From contig CP073744.1 of NCBI GenBank assembly GCA_024397955.1, forward strand, positions 2,825,501 to 2,889,500: DNA of 64,000 nt. The letters are read 5' to 3'. The translations under genes and the position numbers were made by a program. The stretch is from a bacterium SCSIO 12696 (GTDB lineage: Bacteria > Pseudomonadota > Gammaproteobacteria > Pseudomonadales > Porticoccaceae). This document shows positions 1 through 9,516 of the stretch, one piece after another; positions within the stretch are counted from its first letter, which is position 1, and every line of letters begins with the position of its first letter. Below the pieces are notes generated by a model. It did no database searches and was not told the DNA's origin. It worked only from the letters and a program-made list of their open reading frames with translations.

Positions 1-1636
1 TGATATCTAGCTTGGGCTGGTAATGCAATTCCAGTTGATCGTTGGCAATGGCATGGCGAAGCTCATGCAACAAGGCGAGGCGAAATACACTGTGGCTGTC
101 GTGTTTAGGGTCGTAGTGCATCCAGGGGGCGTGTTTTTCCCGAGTGCAGTTGAGAGCAATTTCCGCATAGCGCAGAAGCGCATCGGCACTGTCGCCGTGT
201 TCCGGGTAGCAAGCCACACCGGCGTGAGCCCCCAGCAGTACTGAAATATCGTCTACCTGAAATGGTTCCTTAAACAGGTTCTGCATTTGCGCAAACGCAG
301 ATTGGGTTTGTCGATTACGAGGTAAGAAGGCGGCAAAGCTGTCACTGCCAATGTAAGACAAAATGATTTGGCTGTTTACCTCCTGTAACTGCTGGGCAAT
401 ATGACGCAACAACTGGTCACCCAAACTGTGGCCCAAGGTATGTTTAACTTCTTGCAAACGATCAACAGCAATAACCACCACATCGGCCTCGGCATTGCTG
501 TGGCTATAAAACTTGATTTGTTGTTCTACCGCGCGGAGGAAGCCGGATTGGTTGTATAGCCCGGTGGCTTCGTTGTGGCTGGAGCGGAATACAATTTCCT
601 GTTCACGCAGAGCTACTTTGCGTTGCATGTGGTTAAACTCTTCCGACAGCGCGGCAATCTCCCTGCTGCCGCTGACGCTGATAATCGGGGAGTAGTTGCC
701 AGTACCCACTTTGCCAATGGCTTCCAGCAGTTGCTGAATGGGATTGGTAATGCCTCGGGCAATAAAATAAGCCACGGCAACGGTGAGTAAGGTGCCTACC
801 ACCAAAAGCAATAGCAGGCTGGCCCACCAGGAGCGAAAGCCGGATAGTAGTGGTTCCAGAGGCTGTGACAGTAGCACGTGCAGCTGTTGGTTTTCTCCGC
901 CAGGCATGGGCTTCAGCAAAGCCAGGGTGCCAGCCACACTGACCACCTTGCCTGGGCTCTCAATGGCACTGGCAATCGCCGTCGACAATTCCTGTTTTTG
1001 CTCGCCTGCCAGGGTGCTGGCTAACAGCTTGGGCTGTAAGTCACCGCTGTGTAGATAACTGGTGTCCAGGTTGATCAACTGTTTAAACTGGTTTGCGTGA
1101 GCGTCGCCCAGTTCAAAGCCCATACCTACCCAACCTACGGGCAGTGGCGCTTTTACCGGGGTAAGTACCAATCGATAAATGGAGTCTCCGCTGTGCAGTA
1201 AATGGGTTTGCGGTTCCAGGGTTTGTTGAATGGCGTTGCGCTCAAGTTGACTGAGGGCAATGGTACGCTGGCCAATTTGAGCAACCGGAGTGCCATCAAG
1301 ATCCGTAAACAGTGCTACATCGGCTTCTACACGGGAGCTGTGGTTTAACAGCACACTGCGGATGGTGGCCTGGTCGCGGTTGCCAACCGCTTCGCGAAAG
1401 CTCCAGTCTTTGGCAATGGTGTCAATGGAACGCTGCAAATATTGATTGCTGGTCTGCCATTCGCTATTGAACAGTCGCTGAGAAGATTGCAGCTGGCTGC
1501 GTATGGTTTGATCCAGATTGTCCCTACTGGCTCGGTAAGTGAGGGTGAGGGTGGTCCACTGCAAACACAACAGCAACACAAAGAAGCTGATAAAAATCCG
1601 CCAGCGCAGGGTAGAAAAATGCTTTGGCAGCTTCAC
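1..1636 (-). CDS. Membrane HAMP-GGDEF-EAL protein, 3' end outside window
   Basis: This is a predicted cyclic-di-GMP turnover enzyme of the inner membrane, and its end lies beyond the left edge. The reading frame starts at a GTG at 1636, preceded by an AAGGGG ribosome-binding site, 12 bases after the stop of the cupredoxin gene, so the two form an operon. The order is: first membrane helix (about residues 9-26), a periplasmic sensor region of about 220 residues, a second helix, a HAMP segment, a GGDEF domain, and the beginning of an EAL domain (HYQPKL at the edge). The signature loop of the GGDEF domain reads GSDSF (bases 336-350), so cyclase activity is unlikely. By family knowledge the EAL domain would be the active phosphodiesterase, but its catalytic residues are not in the window. 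Confidence 0.85.
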   Translation of the reverse strand, partial: MKLPKHFSTLRWRIFISFFVLLLCLQWTTLTLTYRASRDNLDQTIRSQLQSSQRLFNSEWQTSNQYLQRSIDTIAKDWSFREAVGNRDQATIRSVLLNHSSRVEADVALFTDLDGTPVAQIGQRTIALSQLERNAIQQTLEPQTHLLHSGDSIYRLVLTPVKAPLPVGWVGMGFELGDAHANQFKQLINLDTSYLHSGDLQPKLLASTLAGEQKQELSTAIASAIESPGKVVSVAGTLALLKPMPGGENQQLHVLLSQPLEPLLSGFRSWWASLLLLLVVGTLLTVAVAYFIARGITNPIQQLLEAIGKVGTGNYSPIISVSGSREIAALSEEFNHMQRKVALREQEIVFRSSHNEATGLYNQSGFLRAVEQQIKFYSHSNAEADVVVIAVDRLQEVKHTLGHSLGDQLLRHIAQQLQEVNSQIILSYIGSDSFAAFLPRNRQTQSAFAQMQNLFKEPFQVDDISVLLGAHAGVACYPEHGDSADALLRYAEIALNCTREKHAPWMHYDPKHDSHSVFRLALLHELRHAIANDQLELHYQPKLDI

Positions 1637-1648
1637 GGTAAGGCCCCT

Positions 1649-2314
1649 TTAGTAGTTGTTGTCGTCAAACGGCTGGTCTGGCGACTGTGGTCGAAATCCT
1701 TTTTTGAGTTTGTGCGCCAAGGTGAAGCGTGCCACTCCTTTATCGCCCTCTACCTCAACGATAATGGGTTTTGAGTCCCGCTTGTCCAGCTGAGGGTGCC
1801 ACAAATGGAATTGGTAGGTTCCTGGTGGCAGATCGTCAAGCTTCTGGTTGTTTGGTGAGAGCAGGGTAAAAAATGGTGTGTCTACCACTATCAGGTAAGC
1901 CAGCATCCAGTCGTGAATATTGCACCCCAGTACGACAATGCCGGTTTTATCAAATACTACGGGGCCGGGCAGCTGTTTTTTGTAAAGGGGCAACTCAAAA
2001 GATTTGGCCGGGGAAAACGAATAAACATGATGGCTGGTGTCGTCTTGATTGGGGAATACTACCTGGGTGCCTCGCTGGATAACCGAAATATAGGGTTCGA
2101 ACTGTAAGTTGCGTTGTACGATGGCGGTTTGCTGAGGTGATGAATCATCGACAGTAAGAGGAGACTGAGCAACCGCGTATACTACTGCTTTGTTTAATTG
2201 AAGGGGTTTGCCCTTGCGGTCAACGATCTCAATATCAATGCTGGCATTGGCGCTGGCATAACTACAGCAAAAAAATACCAGCAGGCAAAAAGGCCAGTGG
2301 CTGGGTCGCAACAT
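1649..2314 (-). CDS. Periplasmic cupredoxin-domain protein (methylamine-utilization-like)
   Basis: A 221-residue secreted protein with an N-terminal signal peptide (cut near residue 22) and a cupredoxin fold. Putative type-1 copper ligands are visible: H95 or H96, C131, H134 and M137, the last three in the spacing CNIHDWM. Relatives are often annotated as methylamine utilization protein, but no methylamine dehydrogenase genes are nearby, so that function is not supported. It is the first gene of a two-gene operon with the GGDEF/EAL protein. I infer that it may feed a copper or redox cue to the membrane enzyme's periplasmic domain. The fold call is firm and the partner role is a guess. Confidence 0.8.
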   Translation of the reverse strand: MLRPSHWPFCLLVFFCCSYASANASIDIEIVDRKGKPLQLNKAVVYAVAQSPLTVDDSSPQQTAIVQRNLQFEPYISVIQRGTQVVFPNQDDTSHHVYSFSPAKSFELPLYKKQLPGPVVFDKTGIVVLGCNIHDWMLAYLIVVDTPFFTLLSPNNQKLDDLPPGTYQFHLWHPQLDKRDSKPIIVEVEGDKGVARFTLAHKLKKGFRPQSPDQPFDDNNY

Positions 2315-2461
2315 GGGTTTCCCTCACAAAAGCGCCATTATTATTAGGGCAGCGCAAACTGCATTCTAAGCGGCGATGACTACAGTGGATATGAACCAGG
2401 TCAAATGGTTCACATTCCGTTGCAAAACTGCCAAGCAGTACACAGTTATCGGCCCAAATGG

Positions 2462-2950
2462 CTATTTCTTAACTTTTGTATCGAGATATCCCATGGCAAA
2501 AGCTGACGCCACGAAGGTGAGGTGAATAATCACATACCATCTCAAGTCACCGTGGTGAAGGTTTTCAATATCCATAAACTTCTTGAGCAGATGGATAGAG
2601 GAAATTGCCACAATGCTGGCGGCAATCTTGGCTTTCAGGGAAGAGGTGTCCAGTTTGCCCAGCCAATTGAGCTTTTCGTCGCTAGTGTCTACATCGAGCT
2701 GGGAAACAAAGTTTTCGTAACCACTCATCATTACCATCACCAGCAGTCCACCCACCATGGCGATATCGATCAGTGACAGCACAACCAAGATCATCTTGGC
2801 TTCGGTGATAAACGGGCTATCTACCAACAGGTGAAACAGCTCTATGAAGAACTTCACACCCAACGCCACTACTGCCAGGCTCAAGCCCAGGTAGATAGGG
2901 GCCAGCAGCCAGCGTGCCCGGTATAGCAGCCCTTCGATCAATCGTTCCAT
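2462..2950 (-). CDS. YqhA/UPF0114 family inner-membrane protein
   Basis: This 162-residue protein matches the UPF0114 (YqhA) family in length and pattern: an [13 protein letters not shown] start, membrane helices near residues 12-38 and 52-78, a loop with SGYENFVS, and further hydrophobic segments near residues 105-120 and 138-156. The family is widespread in Proteobacteria and its biochemical role is unknown. It stands alone, with 147 bases separating it from the cupredoxin operon on the same strand. Confidence 0.85.
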   Translation of the reverse strand: MERLIEGLLYRARWLLAPIYLGLSLAVVALGVKFFIELFHLLVDSPFITEAKMILVVLSLIDIAMVGGLLVMVMMSGYENFVSQLDVDTSDEKLNWLGKLDTSSLKAKIAASIVAISSIHLLKKFMDIENLHHGDLRWYVIIHLTFVASAFAMGYLDTKVKK

Positions 2951-3065
2951 AGCGCCCTCAATGCGTCAGTTACGGCAGCGGCTAAATATATCAGAAAGCG
3001 TTAACGGTTTAAGCCCTATCGATGTAGGTCAGAGAGTAAGTGGCTTTCTGTTTTGTTTTTATGTA

Positions 3066-3095
3066 CAGTTATTTCTGTCAATACAGAAATAACTG
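3066..3095. promoter_or_regulatory. Perfect 13-bp inverted repeat, likely operator of the GbsR-like regulator
   Basis: CAGTTATTTCTGT at 3066-3078 is followed by the spacer CAAT and its exact reverse complement at 3083-3095. It lies just before the regulator gene, where a bound dimer would block transcription. MarR/GbsR-type regulators commonly bind such palindromes and repress themselves. Binding by this protein is inferred from position only. Confidence 0.6.
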
Positions 3096-3107
3096 ATGGG
3101 TAGCGTC

Positions 3108-3653
3108 ATGACAATTACGCCATTAATGGAAAGATACATATTGCACTGGGGTGAAATGGGCACTCGCTGGGGTGTGAATCGCACTGTAGCGCAGATACAC
3201 GCGTTACTTTATTTGTGCCCCGAACCGATGAATGCCGAGACCATAGCCTCTCTTCTGTCTGTGGCTCGTTCCAACGTCAGTACTAGCCTTAAAGAGCTGC
3301 ACAGTTGGGATTTGATTCAGGTAAGCCATGTACTGGGCGATCGTCGCGATCATTACAGTGCTCAGGGAGATACCTGGGAAATGTTGTTGACGGTCATTGA
3401 GGGGCGCAAACGTCGGGAGATCGATCCTACTTTGACTATGTTGCGCCGCTGTGAACTGGAAATGATGAACGACAATGACACCCCAGAGCCTGTTAAGGAA
3501 AAAATTAGTCAGATGCTCAACTTTATGTCGACTCTTACAGACTGGTATCAACAAGTAAGGGGTTTACCAAAGCCGACTTTAGTAAAACTAATGAAAATGG
3601 GTGCCAAGGTAGCCCGTTTTATTCCCGGAAAAACAACCTCAAAAAGTGAGTAG
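3108..3653 (+). CDS. GbsR/MarR-like winged-helix transcriptional regulator
   Basis: A 181-residue DNA-binding regulator. The winged helix-turn-helix spans about residues 25-95, with the recognition part around NAETIASLLSVARSNVSTSL followed by a wing containing GDRRDHY, typical of the GbsR branch of MarR-like proteins. I place the start at 3108, with GGG seven bases upstream. An in-frame ATG at 3096 directly abuts the palindrome and would add MGSV. It is probably self-regulated through the 3066-3095 palindrome and likely controls the next two genes, which follow with a 24-base gap and then an overlap. A link to membrane-lipid control is inferred from the desaturase downstream. Confidence 0.8.
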   Translation: MTITPLMERYILHWGEMGTRWGVNRTVAQIHALLYLCPEPMNAETIASLLSVARSNVSTSLKELHSWDLIQVSHVLGDRRDHYSAQGDTWEMLLTVIEGRKRREIDPTLTMLRRCELEMMNDNDTPEPVKEKISQMLNFMSTLTDWYQQVRGLPKPTLVKLMKMGAKVARFIPGKTTSKSE

Positions 3654-3677
3654 AAAATAACTGAGTGGGAAGTAGCG

Positions 3678-4607
3678 ATGAAATTGAAGAGGTATCAGCC
3701 ATTTATATATCTTTTGTTGGCACTCGCGTTCTCAATTTTATTCCGGGTGCTTCATCACTTTAGCTTAGATAAGAGTGCCCTTGTTTATATTGGCTTTCCA
3801 TTTGTCATTGGCGTAGTGCTTTCGGCAATTAAATCTCACGTTGAGAGAAATGATCCAAAAGTAGAAAGCTGGTGGAGAAGAAGCTGGGATCATTTTGTAG
3901 GTTCGAGCGTAGTGGTTCTGGCAAGTTCTTTAATGTTGTTTGAAGGCTTTATTTGCGTATTAATGCTTTTGCCGGTCTATTATTTTGTGATTCTATTCTG
4001 TTTTGGTGTTAGGGAAATGCTGCGCCGTTGTGAGGATGGCACTCGCTTTTTTCCAGCTCACTCGCTTCCCATTGTTATGGTAGCGCTGTCCCTGGAGGGT
4101 GTAGCGCCAGAACTCAGTATTGACCGACATAATCAAGTTGTTATTTCCCAGGATGTTAATCTCGATATTTCCACTATTCGCGAAAACCTAATAAAGCCTA
4201 TAGAGCTGTCTGAAGATCGAAGTGCCTTGCTTAAACTCTTTCCAATGCCTTACCAAATATCAGGCGAGACGCTAAAGCAAGGTGATGTGCACAAAATCGA
4301 TTTTCGCTACCACCGCTGGTTTGTTACCAATACTCATGAAGGTTCGATGTGGTTAAAGCTGTCGGAAGTCGAGGACCAACGTATACGCACGGAGTTTTTA
4401 AAAGACACCAGTTACATTTCTACATACATGAGATTGCAGAGCACAGAAATTAATTTTGAGCCACTCGCCGGTGGGCAAACTCGGGTGTCCTTGTCTATAG
4501 AGTATGAGCGCCGTCTGGATCCCGCTTGGTACTTCGGCCCGCTGCAACGCTATGCAGTTGAACAAATGGCTCACCATTTAATCAAGGAGGTAATGGTTCG
4601 TGAATAA
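3678..4607 (+). CDS. Membrane protein with C-terminal SRPBCC-like domain, unknown function
   Basis: I do not recognise this 309-residue protein by name. The first 120 residues hold hydrophobic segments near 10-25, 36-52, 75-95 and 97-112, after which the protein is soluble. The soluble half ends in a stretch (about residues 230-309) containing TEINFEPLAGGQTRVSLSIEYERRLDPAWYFGPLQRYAVEQMA, shown here only as a landmark split around residue 270; it has the strand-then-long-helix look of START/SRPBCC lipid-binding proteins. Its last eight bases overlap the desaturase gene, so the products are probably translated together. I infer that it aids handling of the desaturase substrate. Base composition is more AT-rich than the neighbours. 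Confidence 0.6.
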   Translation: MKLKRYQPFIYLLLALAFSILFRVLHHFSLDKSALVYIGFPFVIGVVLSAIKSHVERNDPKVESWWRRSWDHFVGSSVVVLASSLMLFEGFICVLMLLPVYYFVILFCFGVREMLRRCEDGTRFFPAHSLPIVMVALSLEGVAPELSIDRHNQVVISQDVNLDISTIRENLIKPIELSEDRSALLKLFPMPYQISGETLKQGDVHKIDFRYHRWFVTNTHEGSMWLKLSEVEDQRIRTEFLKDTSYISTYMRLQSTEINFEPLAGGQTRVSLSIEYERRLDPAWYFGPLQRYAVEQMAHHLIKEVMVRE

Positions 4608-5502
4608 GCGATACAGTAACGAAAGGGTGATTGATGGTTACCCCAATTGTAATGCGTTACAGGGGGATGTGCGCTGGTCACCGGGCAAATCCATTTACAT
4701 TACACTGATGTATTTAAGTGCGATTTTTGGCGGTATTATCTATTTCAGTTGGGGCGCGTTTGTTCTCTTTATTGTGAGCAGTGGTATCACGCTGTGTTTT
4801 GGCCACTCTATCGGTATGCACCGCAAACTGATTCACAGTAGTTTTGACTGCCCCTTATGGTTGGAGCAGGTAATGGTATATCTGGGTACATTGGTGGGAT
4901 TGGGTGGCCCTTTTACTATGACAAAAACTCACGATATGCGCGATTGGGCACAAAGGCAGTCAGAGTGCCACGACTATTACGGCCACCGCCAAGCTATCTG
5001 GAGAGACGGGTGGTGGCAAATTCATTGTGATATCCACTTGCATAACCCGCCGGAATTTCGTTTTGACCAGCGTATGAAAACGGATCGTTTCTATCTTTGG
5101 TTGGAAAAAACGGCTATATGGCAACAGCTTCCTTGGGCGCTTTTATTCTTTTTTGTCGGAGGCTGGGGCTGGTTATTCTGGGGCGTTTGCGCACGTGTTG
5201 CGGTAGGGGTTACCGGTCACTGGTTGGTGGGCTATTTCGCTCATAATCGCGGTGGTCAGCATTGGAAAGTCGATGGCGCCAGTGTGCAAGGATATGACGT
5301 CAAGTTCTGCGGCCTGATCACATTTGGTGAGTGTTGGCATAACAATCACCATGCTTTTCCCGGTTCTGCCAGGTTAGGCCTATGTGAAAATCAATTCGAC
5401 CCTGGCTGGTTAGTGCTCCAAACACTGAAAAAATGCCAGCTTGTTTCTAATTTGAAAACTCCTGCTGATTTACCGAATAGGCCAGAACTTTTGCCGGTAT
5501 AA
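4600..5502 (+). CDS. Fatty-acid (acyl-CoA type) desaturase with variant histidine box
   Basis: A 300-residue integral-membrane di-iron desaturase. Visible elements are the first box H69-SIGM-HR (residues 69-75), a second region reading HDMRDWAQ (residues 111-118) in place of the usual HRxHH box, and the third box HNNHH (residues 247-251). Hydrophobic segments lie near 30-65, 88-105 and 175-212. It starts at a GTG nine bases after a strong AAGGAGG site and overlaps the upstream membrane gene by eight bases. The family introduces double bonds into acyl chains. The altered second box recurs in a subgroup I recall but cannot name precisely, so substrate and position of desaturation are unknown. 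Confidence 0.85.
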   Translation: MNKRYSNERVIDGYPNCNALQGDVRWSPGKSIYITLMYLSAIFGGIIYFSWGAFVLFIVSSGITLCFGHSIGMHRKLIHSSFDCPLWLEQVMVYLGTLVGLGGPFTMTKTHDMRDWAQRQSECHDYYGHRQAIWRDGWWQIHCDIHLHNPPEFRFDQRMKTDRFYLWLEKTAIWQQLPWALLFFFVGGWGWLFWGVCARVAVGVTGHWLVGYFAHNRGGQHWKVDGASVQGYDVKFCGLITFGECWHNNHHAFPGSARLGLCENQFDPGWLVLQTLKKCQLVSNLKTPADLPNRPELLPV

Positions 5503-5583
5503 AATTCTACCTCTGTAAAGTTGTGCCCATGGTGAGGTAGGGCAGTGGTATCATTGCGCTTTATTTGTCTTTAATACCGTTTT

Positions 5584-6795
5584 ATGCCCAATTCTCAATT
5601 TCCTGCAGGCGACCGCCAGTGGCGCAACCCGGAAATGTTTCTGCTGTTGCTCACGTTCGCCATGTCATTGTCGTTTGCTACCTGGCTGTCGCTGCTCAAT
5701 AACTTTGTCATTGAACGGGCGGCGTTTACCGGTGAGGAAATCGGCATTCTCCACAGCTTGCGGGAGGTGCCGGGTTTTCTGGCGTTTACAGCGGTATTTT
5801 TGCTGTTAGTGCTCCGTGAGCAATCCCTGGCTCTAGTGGCCATGGGTATTATGGGCTTGGGTGTGGCGGTTACCGGTTACTTCCCGTCCGCCATTGGCCT
5901 GTATTGCACTACGGTACTGATGTCTATTGGCTTCCATTACTACGAAACCATTCAGCAATCCTTGGCTCTGCAGTGGTTTCCGCGAGAAAGCTCGGCGAAA
6001 AGCTTAGGCAAGTTAGTGGCGAGCAAGTCAGCGGCTGCGGTGTTGGCTTACGGTTTGATCTGGTTGGTGACGACGTTCTTTGCGGTGGAGTATCACTGGG
6101 TGTACTTGATTACCGGGGTGATCTCCATGGGCTTGGTGTTGTTTGCAGCACTGGCTTTTCCGGCGTTTGCTCAGCCTCATGCGCAGCACAAGAAAATTAT
6201 TTTGCGCAAACGTTACTGGCTTTATTATGCGTTGACGTTTATGGGCGGTGCGCGGCGACAGATTTTTGTAGTGTTTGCCGGCTTTCTGATGGTAGAAAAG
6301 TTTGGTTATTCGGTGGCGGATGTGGCGCTGCTGTACCTGGCCAACCATGTGTTGAACGCTTTTATGGGGACGAAGATTGGTGCCTGGATTAGCCGCGTAG
6401 GGGAACGCGTGGCATTGCGTGTGGAGTACATTGGTTTGGCGCTGATTTTTACCGGTTACGCCTTTGTGGAAAGCGCCAATGTGGCCGCAGCTCTTTATAT
6501 TCTTGACCATGTGTTGTTTGCTATGGCTATCGCCATGAAAACCTATTTTCAAAAAATAGCCGACCCCAAGGATATCAGCGCTACAGCGGCAGTGAGCTTT
6601 AGCATTAATCATATCGCCGCAGTCGTCATTCCTGCCGCCTTTGGTTTGATCTGGCTGGTATCTCCAGGTTTGGTATTCCTGCTGGGGGCTGGTATGGCTG
6701 TTATTTCTCTGTTGCTGGCCACCAATGTGCCGGTGGCGCCAGCGCCAGACAATATTACTCACTGGCCATCATCTGGTCGGTTGCAAAAAACCTGA
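5584..6795 (+). CDS. Major facilitator superfamily transporter
   Basis: A 403-residue polytopic protein with about 12 hydrophobic segments and a central cytoplasmic loop around residues 195-210 ([11 protein letters not shown]). It has the size and layout of an MFS permease. No substrate-specific motif is recognisable. It stands 81 bases after the desaturase gene and 16 bases before asnS, so it may be co-transcribed with asnS, but it has no obvious functional tie to it. Confidence 0.8.
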   Translation: MPNSQFPAGDRQWRNPEMFLLLLTFAMSLSFATWLSLLNNFVIERAAFTGEEIGILHSLREVPGFLAFTAVFLLLVLREQSLALVAMGIMGLGVAVTGYFPSAIGLYCTTVLMSIGFHYYETIQQSLALQWFPRESSAKSLGKLVASKSAAAVLAYGLIWLVTTFFAVEYHWVYLITGVISMGLVLFAALAFPAFAQPHAQHKKIILRKRYWLYYALTFMGGARRQIFVVFAGFLMVEKFGYSVADVALLYLANHVLNAFMGTKIGAWISRVGERVALRVEYIGLALIFTGYAFVESANVAAALYILDHVLFAMAIAMKTYFQKIADPKDISATAAVSFSINHIAAVVIPAAFGLIWLVSPGLVFLLGAGMAVISLLLATNVPVAPAPDNITHWPSSGRLQKT

Positions 6796-6811
6796 TAGAA
6801 GGACAAAAACC

Positions 6812-8203
6812 ATGAGAACCCATGCCATTGCCCAGTTGTTTCGCGGTGACTGCGAATTAGGCACCAAGGTGGTTGTAAAAGGTTGGGTGCGTACTCGGCG
6901 CACCTCCAAAGCGGGTATTTCCTTTGTGGCGGTACACGACGGCAGTTGCTTTGACCCTATTCAGGCGGTGGTGCCAGAGAGTTTAGCGAACTATGAAGAA
7001 GTGACGCACTTGGGGGCCGGTTGTTCGGTCATCATCAGTGGTACTTTGGTGGAATCTCAGGGCCAGGGTCAATCGGTGGAAATTCAGGCGGATGCGGTGG
7101 ACGTGGTCGGCTGGGTAGATGACCCGGAGGCATACCCCATTGCCAAAAAGCGCCACACCTTTGAATATTTACGCACTCAGGCCCATCTGCGCCCGCGCAC
7201 CAATGCCTTTGGCGCCATCACTCGACTGCGCAATACCGTAGCTAACAGCATCCACAACTATTTTTACGACAACGGTTTTCATTGGGTGAATACGCCGTTG
7301 ATTACCAGCAGCGATTGCGAGGGAGCGGGTGAGCTGTTTCGGGTGTCAACTTTGGATATGGCGAATCTGCCTCGCACCGACAAAGGTGGCGTGGATTACA
7401 GCCAGGACTTTTTTGGCAGCGAGAGCTTTCTGACGGTTTCCGGGCAGCTTAACGTGGAGTCCTACTGCCTGGCCATGAGTAAGGTGTACACCTTCGGCCC
7501 TACCTTCCGGGCAGAGAATTCCAACACCTCCCGCCATTTGGCGGAATTCTGGATGGTGGAACCAGAAATTGCCTTTGCGGATTTGGAAGACGACGCGGCC
7601 CTGGCAGAGGATTTTCTCAAGCATGTGTTCCGCCAGGTGCTGGAGCAGCGGCAGGACGACATGGCGTTCTTTGCCCAGCGTGTGGACAAACAGGCCATTG
7701 AGCGCATGCAAAATGTGATCGATTCAAAGTTCGTGCATATGGACTACACAGACGCCATTGAGATTTTGCAAAAGTCCGGCAAAAAGTTTGAATTCCCGGT
7801 GGAGTGGGGCGTAGACATGGCGTCGGAACACGAGCGCTTTTTGTGTGAGCAATACGCCAAAGGACCGGTGGTGGTGAAAAACTACCCGAAAGGCATCAAG
7901 GCGTTTTATATGCGCCTTAACGACGACGACAAAACCGTGGCTGCTATGGATGTGTTGGTACCGGGTGTTGGTGAACTGATTGGCGGTAGCCAACGGGAAG
8001 ATCGCCTCGATGTGCTGGACAGTCGTATGGACGCAGAAATGCGTGAACACCTTTGGTGGTACCGCGACCTGCGTCGCTATGGCACCGTGCCTCACGCCGG
8101 TTTTGGTTTGGGTTTTGAGCGGCTGATTAACTACATTAGTGGCATGGAAAATATTCGCGACGCGATACCATTTCCACGGACGCCGGGGTCGGCGCCGTTT
8201 TAA
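6812..8203 (+). CDS. asnS: Asparagine-tRNA ligase
   Basis: This cytoplasmic class IIb aminoacyl-tRNA synthetase charges tRNA-Asn with asparagine. At 463 residues it is close to the Escherichia coli enzyme. An N-terminal OB-fold anticodon domain (about residues 15-100) is followed by the catalytic domain. Motif 2 is seen around [21 protein letters not shown] (landmark only) and motif 3 around GFGLGFERL near the C-terminus. The start at 6812 follows AGAAGGA; the longer open frame from 6725 would overlap the transporter gene and lacks homology. Confidence 0.97.
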   Translation: MRTHAIAQLFRGDCELGTKVVVKGWVRTRRTSKAGISFVAVHDGSCFDPIQAVVPESLANYEEVTHLGAGCSVIISGTLVESQGQGQSVEIQADAVDVVGWVDDPEAYPIAKKRHTFEYLRTQAHLRPRTNAFGAITRLRNTVANSIHNYFYDNGFHWVNTPLITSSDCEGAGELFRVSTLDMANLPRTDKGGVDYSQDFFGSESFLTVSGQLNVESYCLAMSKVYTFGPTFRAENSNTSRHLAEFWMVEPEIAFADLEDDAALAEDFLKHVFRQVLEQRQDDMAFFAQRVDKQAIERMQNVIDSKFVHMDYTDAIEILQKSGKKFEFPVEWGVDMASEHERFLCEQYAKGPVVVKNYPKGIKAFYMRLNDDDKTVAAMDVLVPGVGELIGGSQREDRLDVLDSRMDAEMREHLWWYRDLRRYGTVPHAGFGLGFERLINYISGMENIRDAIPFPRTPGSAPF

Positions 8204-8234
8204 CTGAAATGCCATGGAAGGCATAAGTGATCAA

Positions 8235-9002
8235 TTAAAGCGTCTTAATCATTGCCCAGCTTTGTTCGCAACCGCTCAAATAACTGCGGCCAAATAAGTT
8301 GTAGTGGTTTAAACGGTGGTACAGATTGTAAATTTCCCGCTTGGTTGAATAGGCCTCGGTGCGTGGATAAGTTGCATCGTAAGCGCGGTAAAACTCGCGA
8401 TCAAAGCCGCCAAACAGTTCAGTCATGGCCAGATCTGCCTCGCGGTCACCGCAGTAGGCCGCTGGGTCAATCAACCATACGCCGTCGCTACTAAACAGCA
8501 CATTGCCGCTCCACAAATCCCCGTGCAGCAAACTGGGGTGCTGGCAGTAATGGTTAAGAAAGCCCCGCAATGGCTCACGGGCTTTTTTTAATCTCTGCTG
8601 ATAATTCTGTTTTAGTGCGTTGTCTGCAATCAGTGATATCTGATGACCCAAACGCTGTTCAACGAAAAAGGTGCCCCAATCCTTTGAGATGCCATTGGGT
8701 TGGGGATTAAGACCGATGTAGTTATCTGTTTCCAGACCGTAATAAGGCTGCAGCTGTTGATGCAACAGGGCCAAGCCCACACCCAGTTGCTGCCACTGGT
8801 GTGATGATGGCGACACGGCTTTGATGGCTGTCATCGATAGAGTGTTTTCTGAAACCCGAGCCACATCCGGTATGCGCAGTGGGTTTTCCGCTTGCTGAGC
8901 AATGCAGTGACGCAACAGCGTCAAGCCTTCAGCTTCCCTGAGCAGGGCGTCCCGATAACCGGACTGGTTTTGCTTGTGGTACAACGGATGTCCCTCAATC
9001 AA
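8235..9002 (-). CDS. Fructosamine/ketosamine-3-kinase family protein, N-terminally short
   Basis: A 255-residue relative of the YniA/fructosamine-kinase family, which phosphorylates ketosamines so that glycated protein can be repaired. The kinase catalytic loop HGDLWSGN and the metal site IDPA (as DPAAYCGDREADLAM) are present. Compared with the usual length of about 285 residues, roughly the first 35-40 residues, including the nucleotide-binding loop strands, are missing. The frame is closed by a stop codon just upstream (9015-9017), the only start is a TTG at 9002, and the neighbouring divergent gene begins 46 bases away. It may be a 5'-truncated or decaying gene, or the nucleotide loop may be dispensable here. 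Confidence 0.75.
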   Translation of the reverse strand: MIEGHPLYHKQNQSGYRDALLREAEGLTLLRHCIAQQAENPLRIPDVARVSENTLSMTAIKAVSPSSHQWQQLGVGLALLHQQLQPYYGLETDNYIGLNPQPNGISKDWGTFFVEQRLGHQISLIADNALKQNYQQRLKKAREPLRGFLNHYCQHPSLLHGDLWSGNVLFSSDGVWLIDPAAYCGDREADLAMTELFGGFDREFYRAYDATYPRTEAYSTKREIYNLYHRLNHYNLFGRSYLSGCEQSWAMIKTL

Positions 9003-9048
9003 TGGCCAAGGATGTTACCATGGCTGAAAAAACAGAGGGTAAACGCTT

Positions 9049-9516
9049 ATGAGTGAGCAAGACAAAACCCTGGAGCAGGTCAATCGCGAGGCTATGCGCG
9101 AGGCGGTAGAATCCATGGGAATGGTGTGTGTACCGACCATTGCCAACGTGCCGTTGCCGCAAACCAGTATTGCCCAGGCACCCAGTGAAGAGGAAGTCAG
9201 CAATGACTACCGTTCTGCCGGGGTGTTGATGCGGCGTTTGGCGGATACGGTTATCCAGTGGCGGGAGCAGCTACCTAAGGACCAACAACCAGCTATCCTT
9301 GCTGTGCTCAATGGCGGTATTCAAATCAATGTTCTGCGTTTGGCGCAAGAGAGCTTTCACGGTATACGCATAGAAGGCACCATCAATGGCAGCCCTTGTA
9401 TGTTGCTGTCGCACCAATCCAGCGTGCAGCTATTGTGCTATGTGGAAAAAGTGGAGAAAGAAGAATTTCGCCGTCGCATTGGTTTTATTATTGATGGCGA
9501 AGAGGAAGAGGTTTAA
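9049..9516 (+). CDS. Conserved hypothetical protein
   Basis: I do not recognise this 155-residue protein. It has no signal peptide or membrane segment. The N-terminal 60 residues are polar and probably flexible, residues 80-150 look folded (ILAVLNGGIQINVLRLAQ, then strands around IRIEGTINGSPCMLL), and it ends in an acidic tail DGEEEEV. The next gene begins on the base after its stop codon, so the two are translated together. Confidence 0.6.
   Translation: MSEQDKTLEQVNREAMREAVESMGMVCVPTIANVPLPQTSIAQAPSEEEVSNDYRSAGVLMRRLADTVIQWREQLPKDQQPAILAVLNGGIQINVLRLAQESFHGIRIEGTINGSPCMLLSHQSSVQLLCYVEKVEKEEFRRRIGFIIDGEEEEV

Noticed and set aside
1649..2314. Methylamine utilization role of the cupredoxin
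   Set aside because: No methylamine dehydrogenase or other mau genes are near; the usual annotation comes from weak similarity of the fold.
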